DNA from: JANLTP01 sp031363055 | GTDB lineage: Bacteria > Pseudomonadota > Gammaproteobacteria > Burkholderiales > Burkholderiaceae_E | Assembly (NCBI GenBank): GCA_031363055.1 | Contig: JANLTP010000064.1 | Coordinates: forward strand, 1-64,000 | Length of the DNA: 64,000 nt | Direction of reading: 5' to 3' | Part shown: positions 51,883 to 59,284 of the stretch, piece after piece | How the letters are laid out: every line of letters starts with the position of its first letter | Numbering within the stretch: position 1 is the first letter of the stretch | Translations under genes and position numbers: made by a program | The notes under the pieces: generated by a model | What the model was told of the DNA's origin: nothing | The model's input: only the letters and a program-made list of their open reading frames with translations | Databases searched by the model: none

Positions 51883-52600
51883 TCAATCCGGCTTCATGCC
51901 CGCAAACTTGACGACCTTGGCCCACTTCTCGGTCTCTTCGCTAATGAACCGACCAAAGTCCGTGGGCGACTGTACAAAGGGTGTTACACCGACCTCGGCG
52001 AGTCGCACCTTTATCCTCGGATCATCGAGGACTGCAGCAATTTCCGCATTGAGCCTGTTCACGATCTCGGCTGCCGTATTGCGCGCAACTTGTTGCTCGT
52101 GACGTATTTGATCGACGCCGCGACCGGCGCAAACATCGCTTGCACCTGACCCCCGAGCAAGTCAGTCAGAGCCATGGCGGATCCGCGATACGGCACGTGG
52201 CGCATCGTCGCGCCGGCCATCATGTTGAACAACTCGGCGGCGACGTGTTGACTCGTGCCATTTCCGGCCGAGGCAACATTCACCCCGTCAGGGTTGGCCT
52301 TGGCGTAGGCGATGAATTCCGGAACCGTCCTGGCCGGACAAGCCGGATTGACGACGAGGAAATTGCTGTAGCGACCTTGCCGATCGAGGAGCACGGCCTC
52401 TCGTCCACGCCATGGCGCAGGGATCAGTTGATTGCGGTGCTGCCACAAACAGACGGCGACATGCCCCGCTACCTGACCCCAGCCTTCATCGCTGGGCGCG
52501 CTCTGATCCTGGACGGTCGCAGCCAGATCGATCCACCAGCCAGAAGCGTGGCGCGGCAAGGCCTCGTTGCTGTAATGCTGCGTGCGAAGGACCGGCCTCT
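51883..52600 (-). pseudogene. decayed Bug/TctC-family binding protein
   Basis: Pieces of a Bug protein on the minus strand. The middle part (YSNFLVVNPACPARTVPEFI, NVASAGNGTSQHVAAELFNM, MRHVPYRGSAMALTDLLGGQ) ends near 52080 with a jump into another frame. The C-terminus (AAEIVNRLNAEIAAVLDDPR, VGVTPFVQSPTDFG, EKWAKVVKFAGMKPD and a stop at 51883-51885) follows. About 40-60 residues that normally lie between (the VTT...LPDVPT...GYEASTWNG part) are deleted. The N-terminal part is frameshifted and lacks the signal peptide, so the 5' limit at about 52600 is only approximate. Confidence 0.75.
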
Positions 52601-52690
52601 GGCCAGGTGCGTTCTGCGGTCAGTTAGGCACGAACGCGAAATCGTATCAAAATACGGGCGAATTTAATTTCACATCTGTTGGAGATCAAA

Positions 52691-52816
52691 ATGAGTCACT
52701 CGTCCATGCTGAAAGCTAGACGTCAGAATCAAAAAACCAGGAAACTGCTCGATGCCGCAGCCAAAAAGGCCAAACGGCTGGCAAAGCAGGCATTGGCGGG
52801 GCCGGCCGCGAAATAG
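52691..52816 (+). CDS. small basic protein (41 aa)
   Basis: An ORF of 41 codons plus stop: MSHSSMLKARRQNQKTRKLL, DAAAKKAKRLAKQ and a short Ala/Gly/Pro end. GGAG six bases before ATG gives a good ribosome site. The chain is Lys/Arg-rich with an amphipathic pattern suggesting a single helix or an RNA-binding peptide. Small genes of this kind are often left out of annotations. No transmembrane segment or signal peptide is seen, and a function cannot be assigned. It lies between the decayed Bug gene and a decayed antitoxin. Confidence 0.6.
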   Translation: MSHSSMLKARRQNQKTRKLLDAAAKKAKRLAKQALAGPAAK

Positions 52817-52844
52817 GGTATTGCGTGCGCCGGGGAAGAGGAAT

Positions 52845-53334
52845 ATGGCTAGCGCACTCCCTGAAACGTCCCCCGAGCGTTATCTCACGGGCACCTCTGC
52901 TTTGTCGATCCCAACCGATGAGGGTGATGTTGCGGACTGGCATTTCGATGTGGCCTTCTTGCGGCAAGGCACGCGATTCCGTGTGGCCGGGGTGAATATT
53001 CCGAGCACCCAGAAAATCCTCGGCCAGGAAGGCATTCGGGAGTATTCCGGAAGGAAAACCGTTCTATGCGGTCACCTATGCTCGAGCGATATTGGATCTC
53101 GTACTCACGACAACCAGTGAGCATAAACGGGCGAGCTTCCTGCAGGCCAGCGAATTACTGCCCGATCGGGAGTTAAATTCTGTTTTGAGCCGACTAAAGG
53201 AGTTGAAAGCCCGGATCAGCGACCCAGTACAACTTAGCCTTATCGACCAATGGGTTCAAGAACAGCAGCAGAGCGCGAACATATACTCGCAGCCCTTGAA
53301 GGCCGCACGGCTGCCCGTGATCTCTACGATGTAG
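52845..53334 (+). pseudogene. antitoxin-like partner of a nucleotidyltransferase toxin, frameshifted
   Basis: ATG 52845, with GAGGAAT upstream, opens a frame reading MASALPETSPERYLTGTSAL, SIPTDEGDVADWHFD and RFRVAGVNIPSTQKILGQEG. Near base 53035 the family-like continuation moves to another frame: FGSIPEGKPFYAVTYARAIL, DLVLTTTSEHKRASFLQASE, LLPDRELNSVLSRLKELKAR and ISDPVQLSLIDQWVQEQQQ, ending at 53334. The gene once encoded about 160 residues. Proteins beginning this way are often found next to AbiEii-type nucleotidyltransferase genes, and one remnant follows here. A one-base indel or sequencing error explains the split. Confidence 0.55.
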
Positions 53335-53570
53335 CGTACTTGGCTGAAAAGTATCCAGAATCGTTCTCAAGAGAAAGCCGAGAACGAGCAAAGCGATTCG
53401 TGCTGGATCTCGACAGTGTGGAGAGTCGGTTTCGCCCCGCATTTGAAGCGGACGATCTGTTTGCCGAACGAGCAAATGTCGATGAAACGATTCTCAGGCT
53501 ACAAGCCGCACTTGACAAGCCAATACCGGCCCGACAGTCCAAGATAGACGACCTGGGCAAGACGTCATGA
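53250..53570 (+). pseudogene. C-terminal fragment of a nucleotidyltransferase (AbiEii-like) toxin
   Basis: The frame from ATG 53250 (in the 3' overlap with the previous gene) encodes only a C-terminal part: EGRTAARDLYDVAYLAEKYP and RAKRFVLDLDSVESRFRPAF. The RDLYDxxYL pattern is typical of the last third of AbiEii/AbiGii-type nucleotidyltransferase toxins, which are usually 250-300 residues long; here the catalytic N-terminal GSxxxD domain is missing. The toxin is therefore a fragment without activity. The assignment is by pattern only. Confidence 0.5.
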
Positions 53571-53650
53571 CCGACACCTCTACTTCATGCGTGCGCCGCT
53601 GCGCTGCAGGATATGGCGTATTCAGTGTCGTCCAGAAAAGGATCGTCTGA

Positions 53651-54637
53651 ATGATTGATGCGGCGAAAATCAAGACGACCTATTGGCGGTTCGCCGAGAC
53701 CGAGTGCAAGGGTTACTCCGACATCTACTACCGGCTTGCACTCGCGGTGTCTGAGGACGACGAAGTGATCGGTTTTATCGCGCAATTGCCCGTGATTCAG
53801 CCAAACCTCTTCCTCGCATCTGTTCAGCTCTTGACCGGGCCTGAGCATATGCCGATGGATGGCACCGAGCTGCGAACCTTCTTGAAGCGCCGCGGCCGCG
53901 AGGTGGCTGAAGCGATGCGCTCGCGACGGACACAGACCAACGAGGTTGGGCGCTGTGCCGTGTTGCTTCCGGCTTTGCCGCCCGGCCCTCTGGCCCTCGT
54001 CGAGGTCGGTGCCAGCGCTGGCCTATGCTTGCTCCTTGACCAGTTCTACTACAAATGGGGATCGAGTCACCTCGGTGATGCGTCTTCGCCCGTTCGATTG
54101 CAGTGTAAGGTCAGTGGTCCGGTCGCACTCCCTGCTGCAGTCCCGAAAGTTGTCTGGCGACGCGGTCTGGATCTAAGTCCGATCAACGTGCGGGACGATG
54201 ATGCGATCAAGTGGCTGCTGGCCTGTGTTTGGCCGGATCATCCGGAGCGTCGGTGTCGACTCGAAGCGGCGATCGATTTGGCAAGGATTCAGCCTCCCAT
54301 GGTCAGTGCGGGCGATTTGGTAGATGATCTTGCGGCCGTCATTGCCGACGTACCGGAGGACGCTCAGCTCGTCGTCTTCCACTCTGCCGTGCTGGGGTAC
54401 GTCAGCTCTGATCGTCGTAAAGAATTCGCGATGGCCCTTGCCGACGCTTCGAAACATCGGGATCTTGTCTGGCTGTCGAACGAACCGCCGGGCGTCATTC
54501 CTGAGCTAACTTGCCTGGCACCTTCAGCCAGCGAGTCTCGGTTTCTGCTTGGCCGTACGCGATTTACCAACGGACGGCGTTCGGACGAGCTGCTAGCCTT
54601 CGCCCACCCGCACGGCGCAGAGCTCACATGGCTATAA
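53651..54637 (+). CDS. DUF2332-family protein
   Basis: A 328-residue protein resembling the DUF2332 family: FAETECKGYSDIYYRLALAV, LPPGPLALVEVGASAGLCLL and LVVFHSAVLGYVSSDRRKEF. The segment LVEVGASAGLCLLLDQFYY looks like a methyltransferase-type nucleotide-binding turn, but no known activity is shared by the family. It is intact, between two decayed modules, and its stop lies 13 bases from the convergent DUF2442 gene. Function unknown. Confidence 0.82.
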   Translation: MIDAAKIKTTYWRFAETECKGYSDIYYRLALAVSEDDEVIGFIAQLPVIQPNLFLASVQLLTGPEHMPMDGTELRTFLKRRGREVAEAMRSRRTQTNEVGRCAVLLPALPPGPLALVEVGASAGLCLLLDQFYYKWGSSHLGDASSPVRLQCKVSGPVALPAAVPKVVWRRGLDLSPINVRDDDAIKWLLACVWPDHPERRCRLEAAIDLARIQPPMVSAGDLVDDLAAVIADVPEDAQLVVFHSAVLGYVSSDRRKEFAMALADASKHRDLVWLSNEPPGVIPELTCLAPSASESRFLLGRTRFTNGRRSDELLAFAHPHGAELTWL

Positions 54638-54649
54638 GCCGCGCGTAGC

Positions 54650-55066
54650 TTATCGGTTTCCTGCCGCTGTCTTGGGCCTGCCGCCCTTGACGCCATTGCT
54701 TCGGGCGGCGGCAGCCTTGGCCGACGAGGTGGCTTTGCCGCCGGTGCGCCCGATCTGCGCCATCCACTGCCGCGTGCCCATGACTCCTTGCATCAGCGAA
54801 GGGACATGCAAGTCGGCGTCGAGCTTCGGCCAATGCAGGCCAAGGCCGGAAGGGGTGATTTCGATCACCGCCAGGTCGGCGGCGTCTGCGCCGGAAAGGC
54901 CCTGAGCCTGGTCTGCCGGGAACGCGAAAGTGCAGCTATTATTAAGCTCAACAACAATCCGGCCCTTTTCATAACGGGCGGCGATGGCGGTCGGTCCGCG
55001 AGCAATCGCGCGGCGACCCCTTGCGTTGGCGGCTTCGAATGCTTCGCGGGTAATCGGTTCAGCCAT
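54650..55066 (-). CDS. DUF2442-family protein (antitoxin-like)
   Basis: A 138-residue protein. The core VVELNNSCTFAFPADQAQGL followed by LAVIEITPSGLGLHWPKLDA is the DUF2442 pattern, and the tail GRTGGKATSSAKAAAARSNG is usual for the subgroup with a basic end. DUF2442 genes are commonly paired with DUF4160 genes in toxin-antitoxin-like operons. Here the upstream DUF4160 gene (55059-55320) overlaps this start by eight bases but is broken, so the pair is probably inactive. ATG at 55064-55066 is followed by the usual family start AEPITREAFEAANARGRRAI. Confidence 0.85.
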   Translation of the reverse strand: MAEPITREAFEAANARGRRAIARGPTAIAARYEKGRIVVELNNSCTFAFPADQAQGLSGADAADLAVIEITPSGLGLHWPKLDADLHVPSLMQGVMGTRQWMAQIGRTGGKATSSAKAAAARSNGVKGGRPKTAAGNR

Positions 55067-55320
55067 GGAATTCTCCCCATTTTCGGCAAAGCGTGGTGAT
55101 TTGTCGGGTTAACTGCGTCGCAATTGAGTTCAGTTGAGCAAACGAATAGTTGAGCAAACGAATATCCGAAGTTATCGATCAGTTGAACGCCGCCGAGATC
55201 GCAGATCAGCTAGAACCGTGCCTCGCCGTTCAGACTGACCACGTGGACATGGGGCGGGCGATGATCGTTTGGATAGATCCGCACGCTCCAGCCTTGGCTT
55301 GTTCGAAAGATCGTCGGCAC
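55059..55320 (-). pseudogene. DUF4160 gene broken by a nonsense codon and a 16-bp duplication
   Basis: GTG 55320 opens a frame reading MPTIFRTSQGWSVRIYPNDH and RPPHVHVVSLNGEARF, the DUF4160 start, then TAG at 55210-55212. Beyond the stop the same frame continues LICDLGGVQLIDNFGYSFAQ, and after a tandem 16-bp duplication (55132-55163) the natural end reappears in another frame as QLNSIATQLTRQITTLCRKW and GEFHG, with its stop overlapping the DUF2442 start as catggctga. Two independent lesions therefore inactivate the gene. Each could be checked against reads. Confidence 0.75.
55132..55163. repeat. 16-bp tandem duplication inside the DUF4160 remnant
   Basis: agttgagcaaacgaat occurs at 55132-55147 and 55148-55163 without a spacer. 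Removing one copy restores the reading frame of the DUF4160 C-terminus, so the duplication is the later event or one of two inactivating events. Confidence 0.85.
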
Positions 55321-55428
55321 CGTTCGATCTTAACCCAAGCGCGATTGGGTTAATACTGGTATCTGTGCCTAGTCAACGAGTTCTATTCGGGTTGACCTTA
55401 ATGGCGATTTGTTTTCAGCAAACGCCAA

Positions 55429-56043
55429 TCATTTTTCGGTGAGTGCGAGCTTCGCGCCCAACCCGGCGAAGGTGGCGGCAAAACCATAGCGCAGCCATCG
55501 CTGCACGCGAACGGAATCCATGATCCGCCTGCGGAACGCGTGCGCCAGCATGCCGTCGACAACAAAGACTGCAAAGGTCATGGCCATGAAGATGGCGCTT
55601 AGCAGAACAAGCTGAAAGAGTGGATTGTCGTCACCGGGTTCAACGAACTGAGGCAAGAACGCGAAGAAGAAAAGGGTCAGCTTCGGGTTCAGGATATTGA
55701 GTAGAAAGGCTTTGACGACCAAGCCGGTTCCGGAGATCGTCGATTGGGATCGATCGACTGCGAACGCTGACTTATCGCTCCAGGTGGCGTAGGCGACGTA
55801 GAACAGGTAGGCCACACCCGCGTACTTGAGCACTTGAAAGGCTGATGCGCTGGCATGCATCACGGCCGCAAGGCCAAGGACCGTCGCCATGAGATGCGGA
55901 ACGATGCCGGCAGTGCATCCAAGCGCGGCAAAATAGCTGGCCCGTCGCCCTTGAGAAATACCCGTTGATCCGGTGAAAATGACGCCGGTACCGGGAATAA
56001 GTACCACCACGAGCGATGTGATGAGGAATTCAAGGCTGATCAT
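55429..56043 (-). CDS. LysE/RhtB-family amino acid exporter
   Basis: A 204-residue inner-membrane exporter with about five to six helices. The family start FLITSLVVVLIPGTGVIFTG and the motif FLLNILNPKLTLFFFAFLPQ are clear. Members export lysine, threonine, homoserine or other amino acids and their derivatives. GGAG lies before ATG 56043. It is divergent from the DUF4143 ATPase gene across 143 bases. The substrate is not visible. Confidence 0.9.
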   Translation of the reverse strand: MISLEFLITSLVVVLIPGTGVIFTGSTGISQGRRASYFAALGCTAGIVPHLMATVLGLAAVMHASASAFQVLKYAGVAYLFYVAYATWSDKSAFAVDRSQSTISGTGLVVKAFLLNILNPKLTLFFFAFLPQFVEPGDDNPLFQLVLLSAIFMAMTFAVFVVDGMLAHAFRRRIMDSVRVQRWLRYGFAATFAGLGAKLALTEK

Positions 56044-56157
56044 GGGTGCTCCAAGGTGACGGGGTGATTGTGAATCAATCGTTCCAGACTGAATTGATAG
56101 GGATCGTTCTCTGGCCCGAAATGGACCCGCAAAGCATTGAATCCGCAGTATTATTAC

Positions 56158-56181
56158 AATATTAAAGTCTAATTTAATATT
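56158..56181. promoter_or_regulatory. AT-rich inverted repeat at the start of the DUF4143 ATPase gene
   Basis: aatattaaa and tttaatatt (perfect 9-bp arms) flank gtctaa and end at the first base of the TTG 56181 frame. It may be an operator overlapping an AT-rich promoter; the ATG at 56187 would then be almost leaderless. Confidence 0.6.
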
Positions 56182-56186
56182 TGTAC

Positions 56187-57332
56187 ATGATTCCTCGCCA
56201 GGCTCATCAAACCGTCCTTCGCTTGGCCAAGGGGTTTCCTATCCTGTTGTTAACCGGGCCACGGCAATCCGGCAAAACGACGCTCGCACGCTTGGCTTTC
56301 CCTGACAAGCCCTATGTGTCTCTGGAAAACATTGAGGAACGAGGCTTCGCGCAAAGTGACCCAAAACGGTTTTTGATCCGCTTCCCCGACGGCGCGATCA
56401 TCGATGAAGTACAGCGCGTGCCTGAACTGTTGTCGTGGCTACAGCAGTGGGTCGACGAACGCAAGCGAATGGCCGATTTCGTGCTGACCGGGTCGGCGCA
56501 ATTCAACCTGATGGCGGGTATTACCCAATCGCTGGCCGGGCGCGTCGGGCGGGTGCAATTGCTGCCATTGTCGTCAGCAGAAGCCGCGCGGAATTCGCTG
56601 GATGAGACGCTGTTCACCGGCGGCTACCCGGCGCTTTACGATCGCGACTTATCGCCACCCGACTGGTTTCCCAATTACGTTTCCACCTACCTGGAGCGCG
56701 ACGTTCGCCAGTTGTTGAACGTGCGTGATCTGAACCAGTTTCAACGCTTCGTGCGAATGTGCGCTGCGCGTTCGGCGCAACTGCTTAATTTGAGTTCGCT
56801 CGCCAATGATTGCGGCATCAGTTCTGTGACCGCAAAGCAGTGGCTGTCGGTGCTCGAAACCAGTTATCTGGTGGCGATCGTTCAGCCGTATCACCGCAAT
56901 TTTGGCAAGCGTTTGGTCAAAACGCCGAAGCTTTATTTTCTGGATGTGGGTCTAATGGCGTGGTTGCTCGGCATCCGCGATGACGCAAGTGTTGCCACTC
57001 ACAGCGTGCGTGGCGCACTCTTTGAGACCTGGGCGGTGAGCGAGCTGATCAAGCAACGCTTTAATCAAGGGCAGCCTGCAGATTTATATTTCTGGCGCGA
57101 CAGCCTGGGTCGCGAAGTCGATATCGTCTACGAAACGCCGCAAGGTTTGCAGGCGGTTGAAATCAAATCGGGTAGCACCTGGACTGCTGCTTGGACGCAA
57201 GGCTTGCAGCAATGGCAGGCGATTTCAAAAGAGTCACTGGCACCGTTTATTGTGTACGGCGGCGATGACAGTTTTGAGCGACAAGGATGCAAGGTCTTGG
57301 GTTGGCGGCAGCTTGCACACTGCAGCGAGTGA
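56187..57332 (+). CDS. DUF4143-family ATPase (AAA plus nuclease-like C-terminus)
   Basis: A 381-residue protein. The N-terminal ATPase has Walker A LLTGPRQSGKTTLARLAFPD and Walker B GAIIDEVQRVPELLSWLQQ; VLTGSAQFNLMAGITQSLAG follows. The C-terminal DUF4143 part ends YFWRDSLGREVDIVYETPQG and AVEIKSGST, an Asp ... Glu-x-Lys pattern like PD-(D/E)xK nucleases. ATG 56187 is chosen; TTG 56181 is possible. The 9-bp inverted repeat just before the start suggests self-control. Proteins of this family are widespread and have no firm function; some authors connect them to mobile elements. Confidence 0.88.
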   Translation: MIPRQAHQTVLRLAKGFPILLLTGPRQSGKTTLARLAFPDKPYVSLENIEERGFAQSDPKRFLIRFPDGAIIDEVQRVPELLSWLQQWVDERKRMADFVLTGSAQFNLMAGITQSLAGRVGRVQLLPLSSAEAARNSLDETLFTGGYPALYDRDLSPPDWFPNYVSTYLERDVRQLLNVRDLNQFQRFVRMCAARSAQLLNLSSLANDCGISSVTAKQWLSVLETSYLVAIVQPYHRNFGKRLVKTPKLYFLDVGLMAWLLGIRDDASVATHSVRGALFETWAVSELIKQRFNQGQPADLYFWRDSLGREVDIVYETPQGLQAVEIKSGSTWTAAWTQGLQQWQAISKESLAPFIVYGGDDSFERQGCKVLGWRQLAHCSE

Positions 57333-57392
57333 CCTGCAACCAAGTGTCTGCACGAAACGAAAGTGTGGCATAGCCGTTGATGATCAGCAGGA

Positions 57393-58487
57393 TCAATCAC
57401 CCGCCCGAATCTTGTTCTGCTGGATGACCTTGGCCCAGCGGTCGATCTCGACCTGAACAAAACTCTGCAGCTCTTGCGGGCTGCTCGCCGCCAGATCCAT
57501 GCCCTGCGCGCTGAGTTTCTCGGCGATGGCAGGGTTGCGCAAGGCCTTGACGAATTCTTCCTGGATGCGCTTGAGCACTGGCGCCGGTGTTGCCGCTGGC
57601 GCAAACGCGCCCCACCAGGCCAGCGCGTTGTAGCCTGGCACGCCTTGATCGGCGATCGGCGCAACGCCTGGCAGTTGCGGATCGGCCTTGATGGAGGTCA
57701 CGCCGAGCGCTTTGAGCTTGCCTGACTTGATGTGCGGATTGACCAGAAAAACCGTGCCGACGGCGACGCCGATTTGCCCGCCGACCGCATCGATCATCAG
57801 CGGTCCACCGCCTCGATACGGCACATGATTAAATTCGGTGCCCAGCAGATTGCCGATTTGCGTCATCGCCAGGTGGCCCAGGCTGCCGGAGCCGATCGAG
57901 CCATAGGCCACCGATCCGGGCTTGGCCTTCGAGGCTGCCAGTACATCGGAGAAGCTGTTGAATGGCTGACTGATGTGCGCGACCACTGCCATCGGTGCGG
58001 TGCCGATCAAGGTAATCGGCGCCAGATCTTTCAGCGTGTTGAAGCCCAGATTCGGAATCAGGTTGGGATTGGTCGCATGGGTATCGAAGACGACCACCAG
58101 CGTGTGGCCATCGGGTTCCGATTTGGCGACCATTTGCGTGCCTATGGCACCGGAGGCGCCGGTCTTGTTCTCGACGATGAAGTTTTGTCCGGTCTGCAAC
58201 GCCAACTGTTGGGCGACCAAACGCGCCACCTGATCGACCGAGCCGCCGGGTGGGAACGGAACGACGATACGGACGGTCTTGGTGGGCCAGGCGGTGCTTT
58301 GTGCTCTGACCGATTGACTGGTCAGGCTGAACAAACTGGCGCCCATCAGGAGGGCCATGGCGAGCATTCCGAGCACATTCACCGGACGCCGTGCGCGGCC
58401 TAAGCCTGCAGCCGTCCTGATTACGGCGTTGACGCTTGCATCACAGGAAGAAATAAAACGATTGCAATAGATAGCAGCCAGGTTCAC
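57393..58487 (-). CDS. Bug/TctC-family binding protein
   Basis: A 364-residue Bug protein with a longer than usual N-terminal region (about 60 residues including the signal sequence LGMLAMALLMGASLFSLTSQ) and the hallmarks TKTVRIVVPFPPGGSVDQVA, FIVENKTGASGAIGTQMVAK and DGHTLVVVFDTHA. GTG 58487 has GGAG five bases upstream, supporting the longer chain. It has no permease partner nearby and converges on the DUF4143 ATPase gene. Confidence 0.9.
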   Translation of the reverse strand: MNLAAIYCNRFISSCDASVNAVIRTAAGLGRARRPVNVLGMLAMALLMGASLFSLTSQSVRAQSTAWPTKTVRIVVPFPPGGSVDQVARLVAQQLALQTGQNFIVENKTGASGAIGTQMVAKSEPDGHTLVVVFDTHATNPNLIPNLGFNTLKDLAPITLIGTAPMAVVAHISQPFNSFSDVLAASKAKPGSVAYGSIGSGSLGHLAMTQIGNLLGTEFNHVPYRGGGPLMIDAVGGQIGVAVGTVFLVNPHIKSGKLKALGVTSIKADPQLPGVAPIADQGVPGYNALAWWGAFAPAATPAPVLKRIQEEFVKALRNPAIAEKLSAQGMDLAASSPQELQSFVQVEIDRWAKVIQQNKIRAGD

Positions 58488-58569
58488 GGTAACTCCCGAT
58501 ATCGATTTCAGGAATTATGCACCGCTGCTGCGGTACGCAGAAACGTTGCGGACTTAAAATGAACGAGCG

Positions 58570-59118
58570 CTAAGCGGCCTGGTTGTCTGCCTCGGGTGCA
58601 GTCAGGCTCTGTACGAGGCGGGTCAGCATGGTGTCGTGAACGCCGCGCTCTTTCAGCGAATGATAGGTGTTGACCAGATAGTCGACATTCGGGCCGCGCT
58701 CGCCGCAGCAACCCGTCAATCGGCGCAAGACTTCGGTGTCGTCGAGTCGTTGGTAGGCGTCGCTCTCTTTGTTGGCCGCAAAGGTCAGTGCTTCGACTTT
58801 TTTGCCGCTATCGAGCATGAGCCACACCAGGGTCGGTGCATAGACCCGGTTGAGCATTTCACGGGCATACAGTTTTTCGATTGATTCGTTGCGATCCTGC
58901 GGGCGCAAACGGTACGCAACGCCGGTGCAACTGCCGCCGCGATCAAGTCCCAGCACCACACCTGGATTCTCGGGCGTGCCTCGATAGCGGGTCGAACGAA
59001 TACAAAAGGCGCGATGAAAGCCGTGCAGTCGTGCGAGTTCGGCGTGTTCGTACTCAATCTCGGGGTTCCAGATCAGCGAGCCGTACCCGAATACCCAATC
59101 AGCGAGAATCAATTGCAT
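58570..59118 (-). CDS. ChaC-type gamma-glutamylcyclotransferase
   Basis: A 182-residue enzyme that cuts glutathione into 5-oxoproline and cysteinyl-glycine. The substrate loop DWVFGYGSLIWNP starts the domain, FCIRSTRYRGTPENPGVVLG follows, and the catalytic Glu is in LYAREMLNRVY. Length fits bacterial ChaC. It stands alone between the Bug gene and topB on the minus strand. Confidence 0.93.
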   Translation of the reverse strand: MQLILADWVFGYGSLIWNPEIEYEHAELARLHGFHRAFCIRSTRYRGTPENPGVVLGLDRGGSCTGVAYRLRPQDRNESIEKLYAREMLNRVYAPTLVWLMLDSGKKVEALTFAANKESDAYQRLDDTEVLRRLTGCCGERGPNVDYLVNTYHSLKERGVHDTMLTRLVQSLTAPEADNQAA

Positions 59119-59257
59119 CTGAAAATCTTAGCCGCTTACCTTCTGTTCGGGCAAGTTTACCCAGACCGAGCCGCCGGATTGGGGTTTTGGGCCGACGAGT
59201 GTTGTATTCGCAACCAGCGCCGTGCAGTGATGGCTTCAAATTACCTGACTAATCACC

Positions 59258-59271
59258 CGAGTGATCACTCG
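59258..59271. repeat. 14-bp perfect palindrome downstream of topB
   Basis: cgagtgatcactcg lies about 14 bases after the topB stop in the intergenic space. There is no loop or T-run, so it is not a standard terminator. It could be an incidental or regulatory palindrome. Confidence 0.4.
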
Positions 59272-59284
59272 ACTGGCCCCACGA

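Noticed and set aside
53651..54637. DUF2332 gene considered as a new antiviral component
   Set aside because: It is intact and has a methyltransferase-like turn, but nothing else in it or its neighbours shows a defence role; the nearby remnants may be unrelated.
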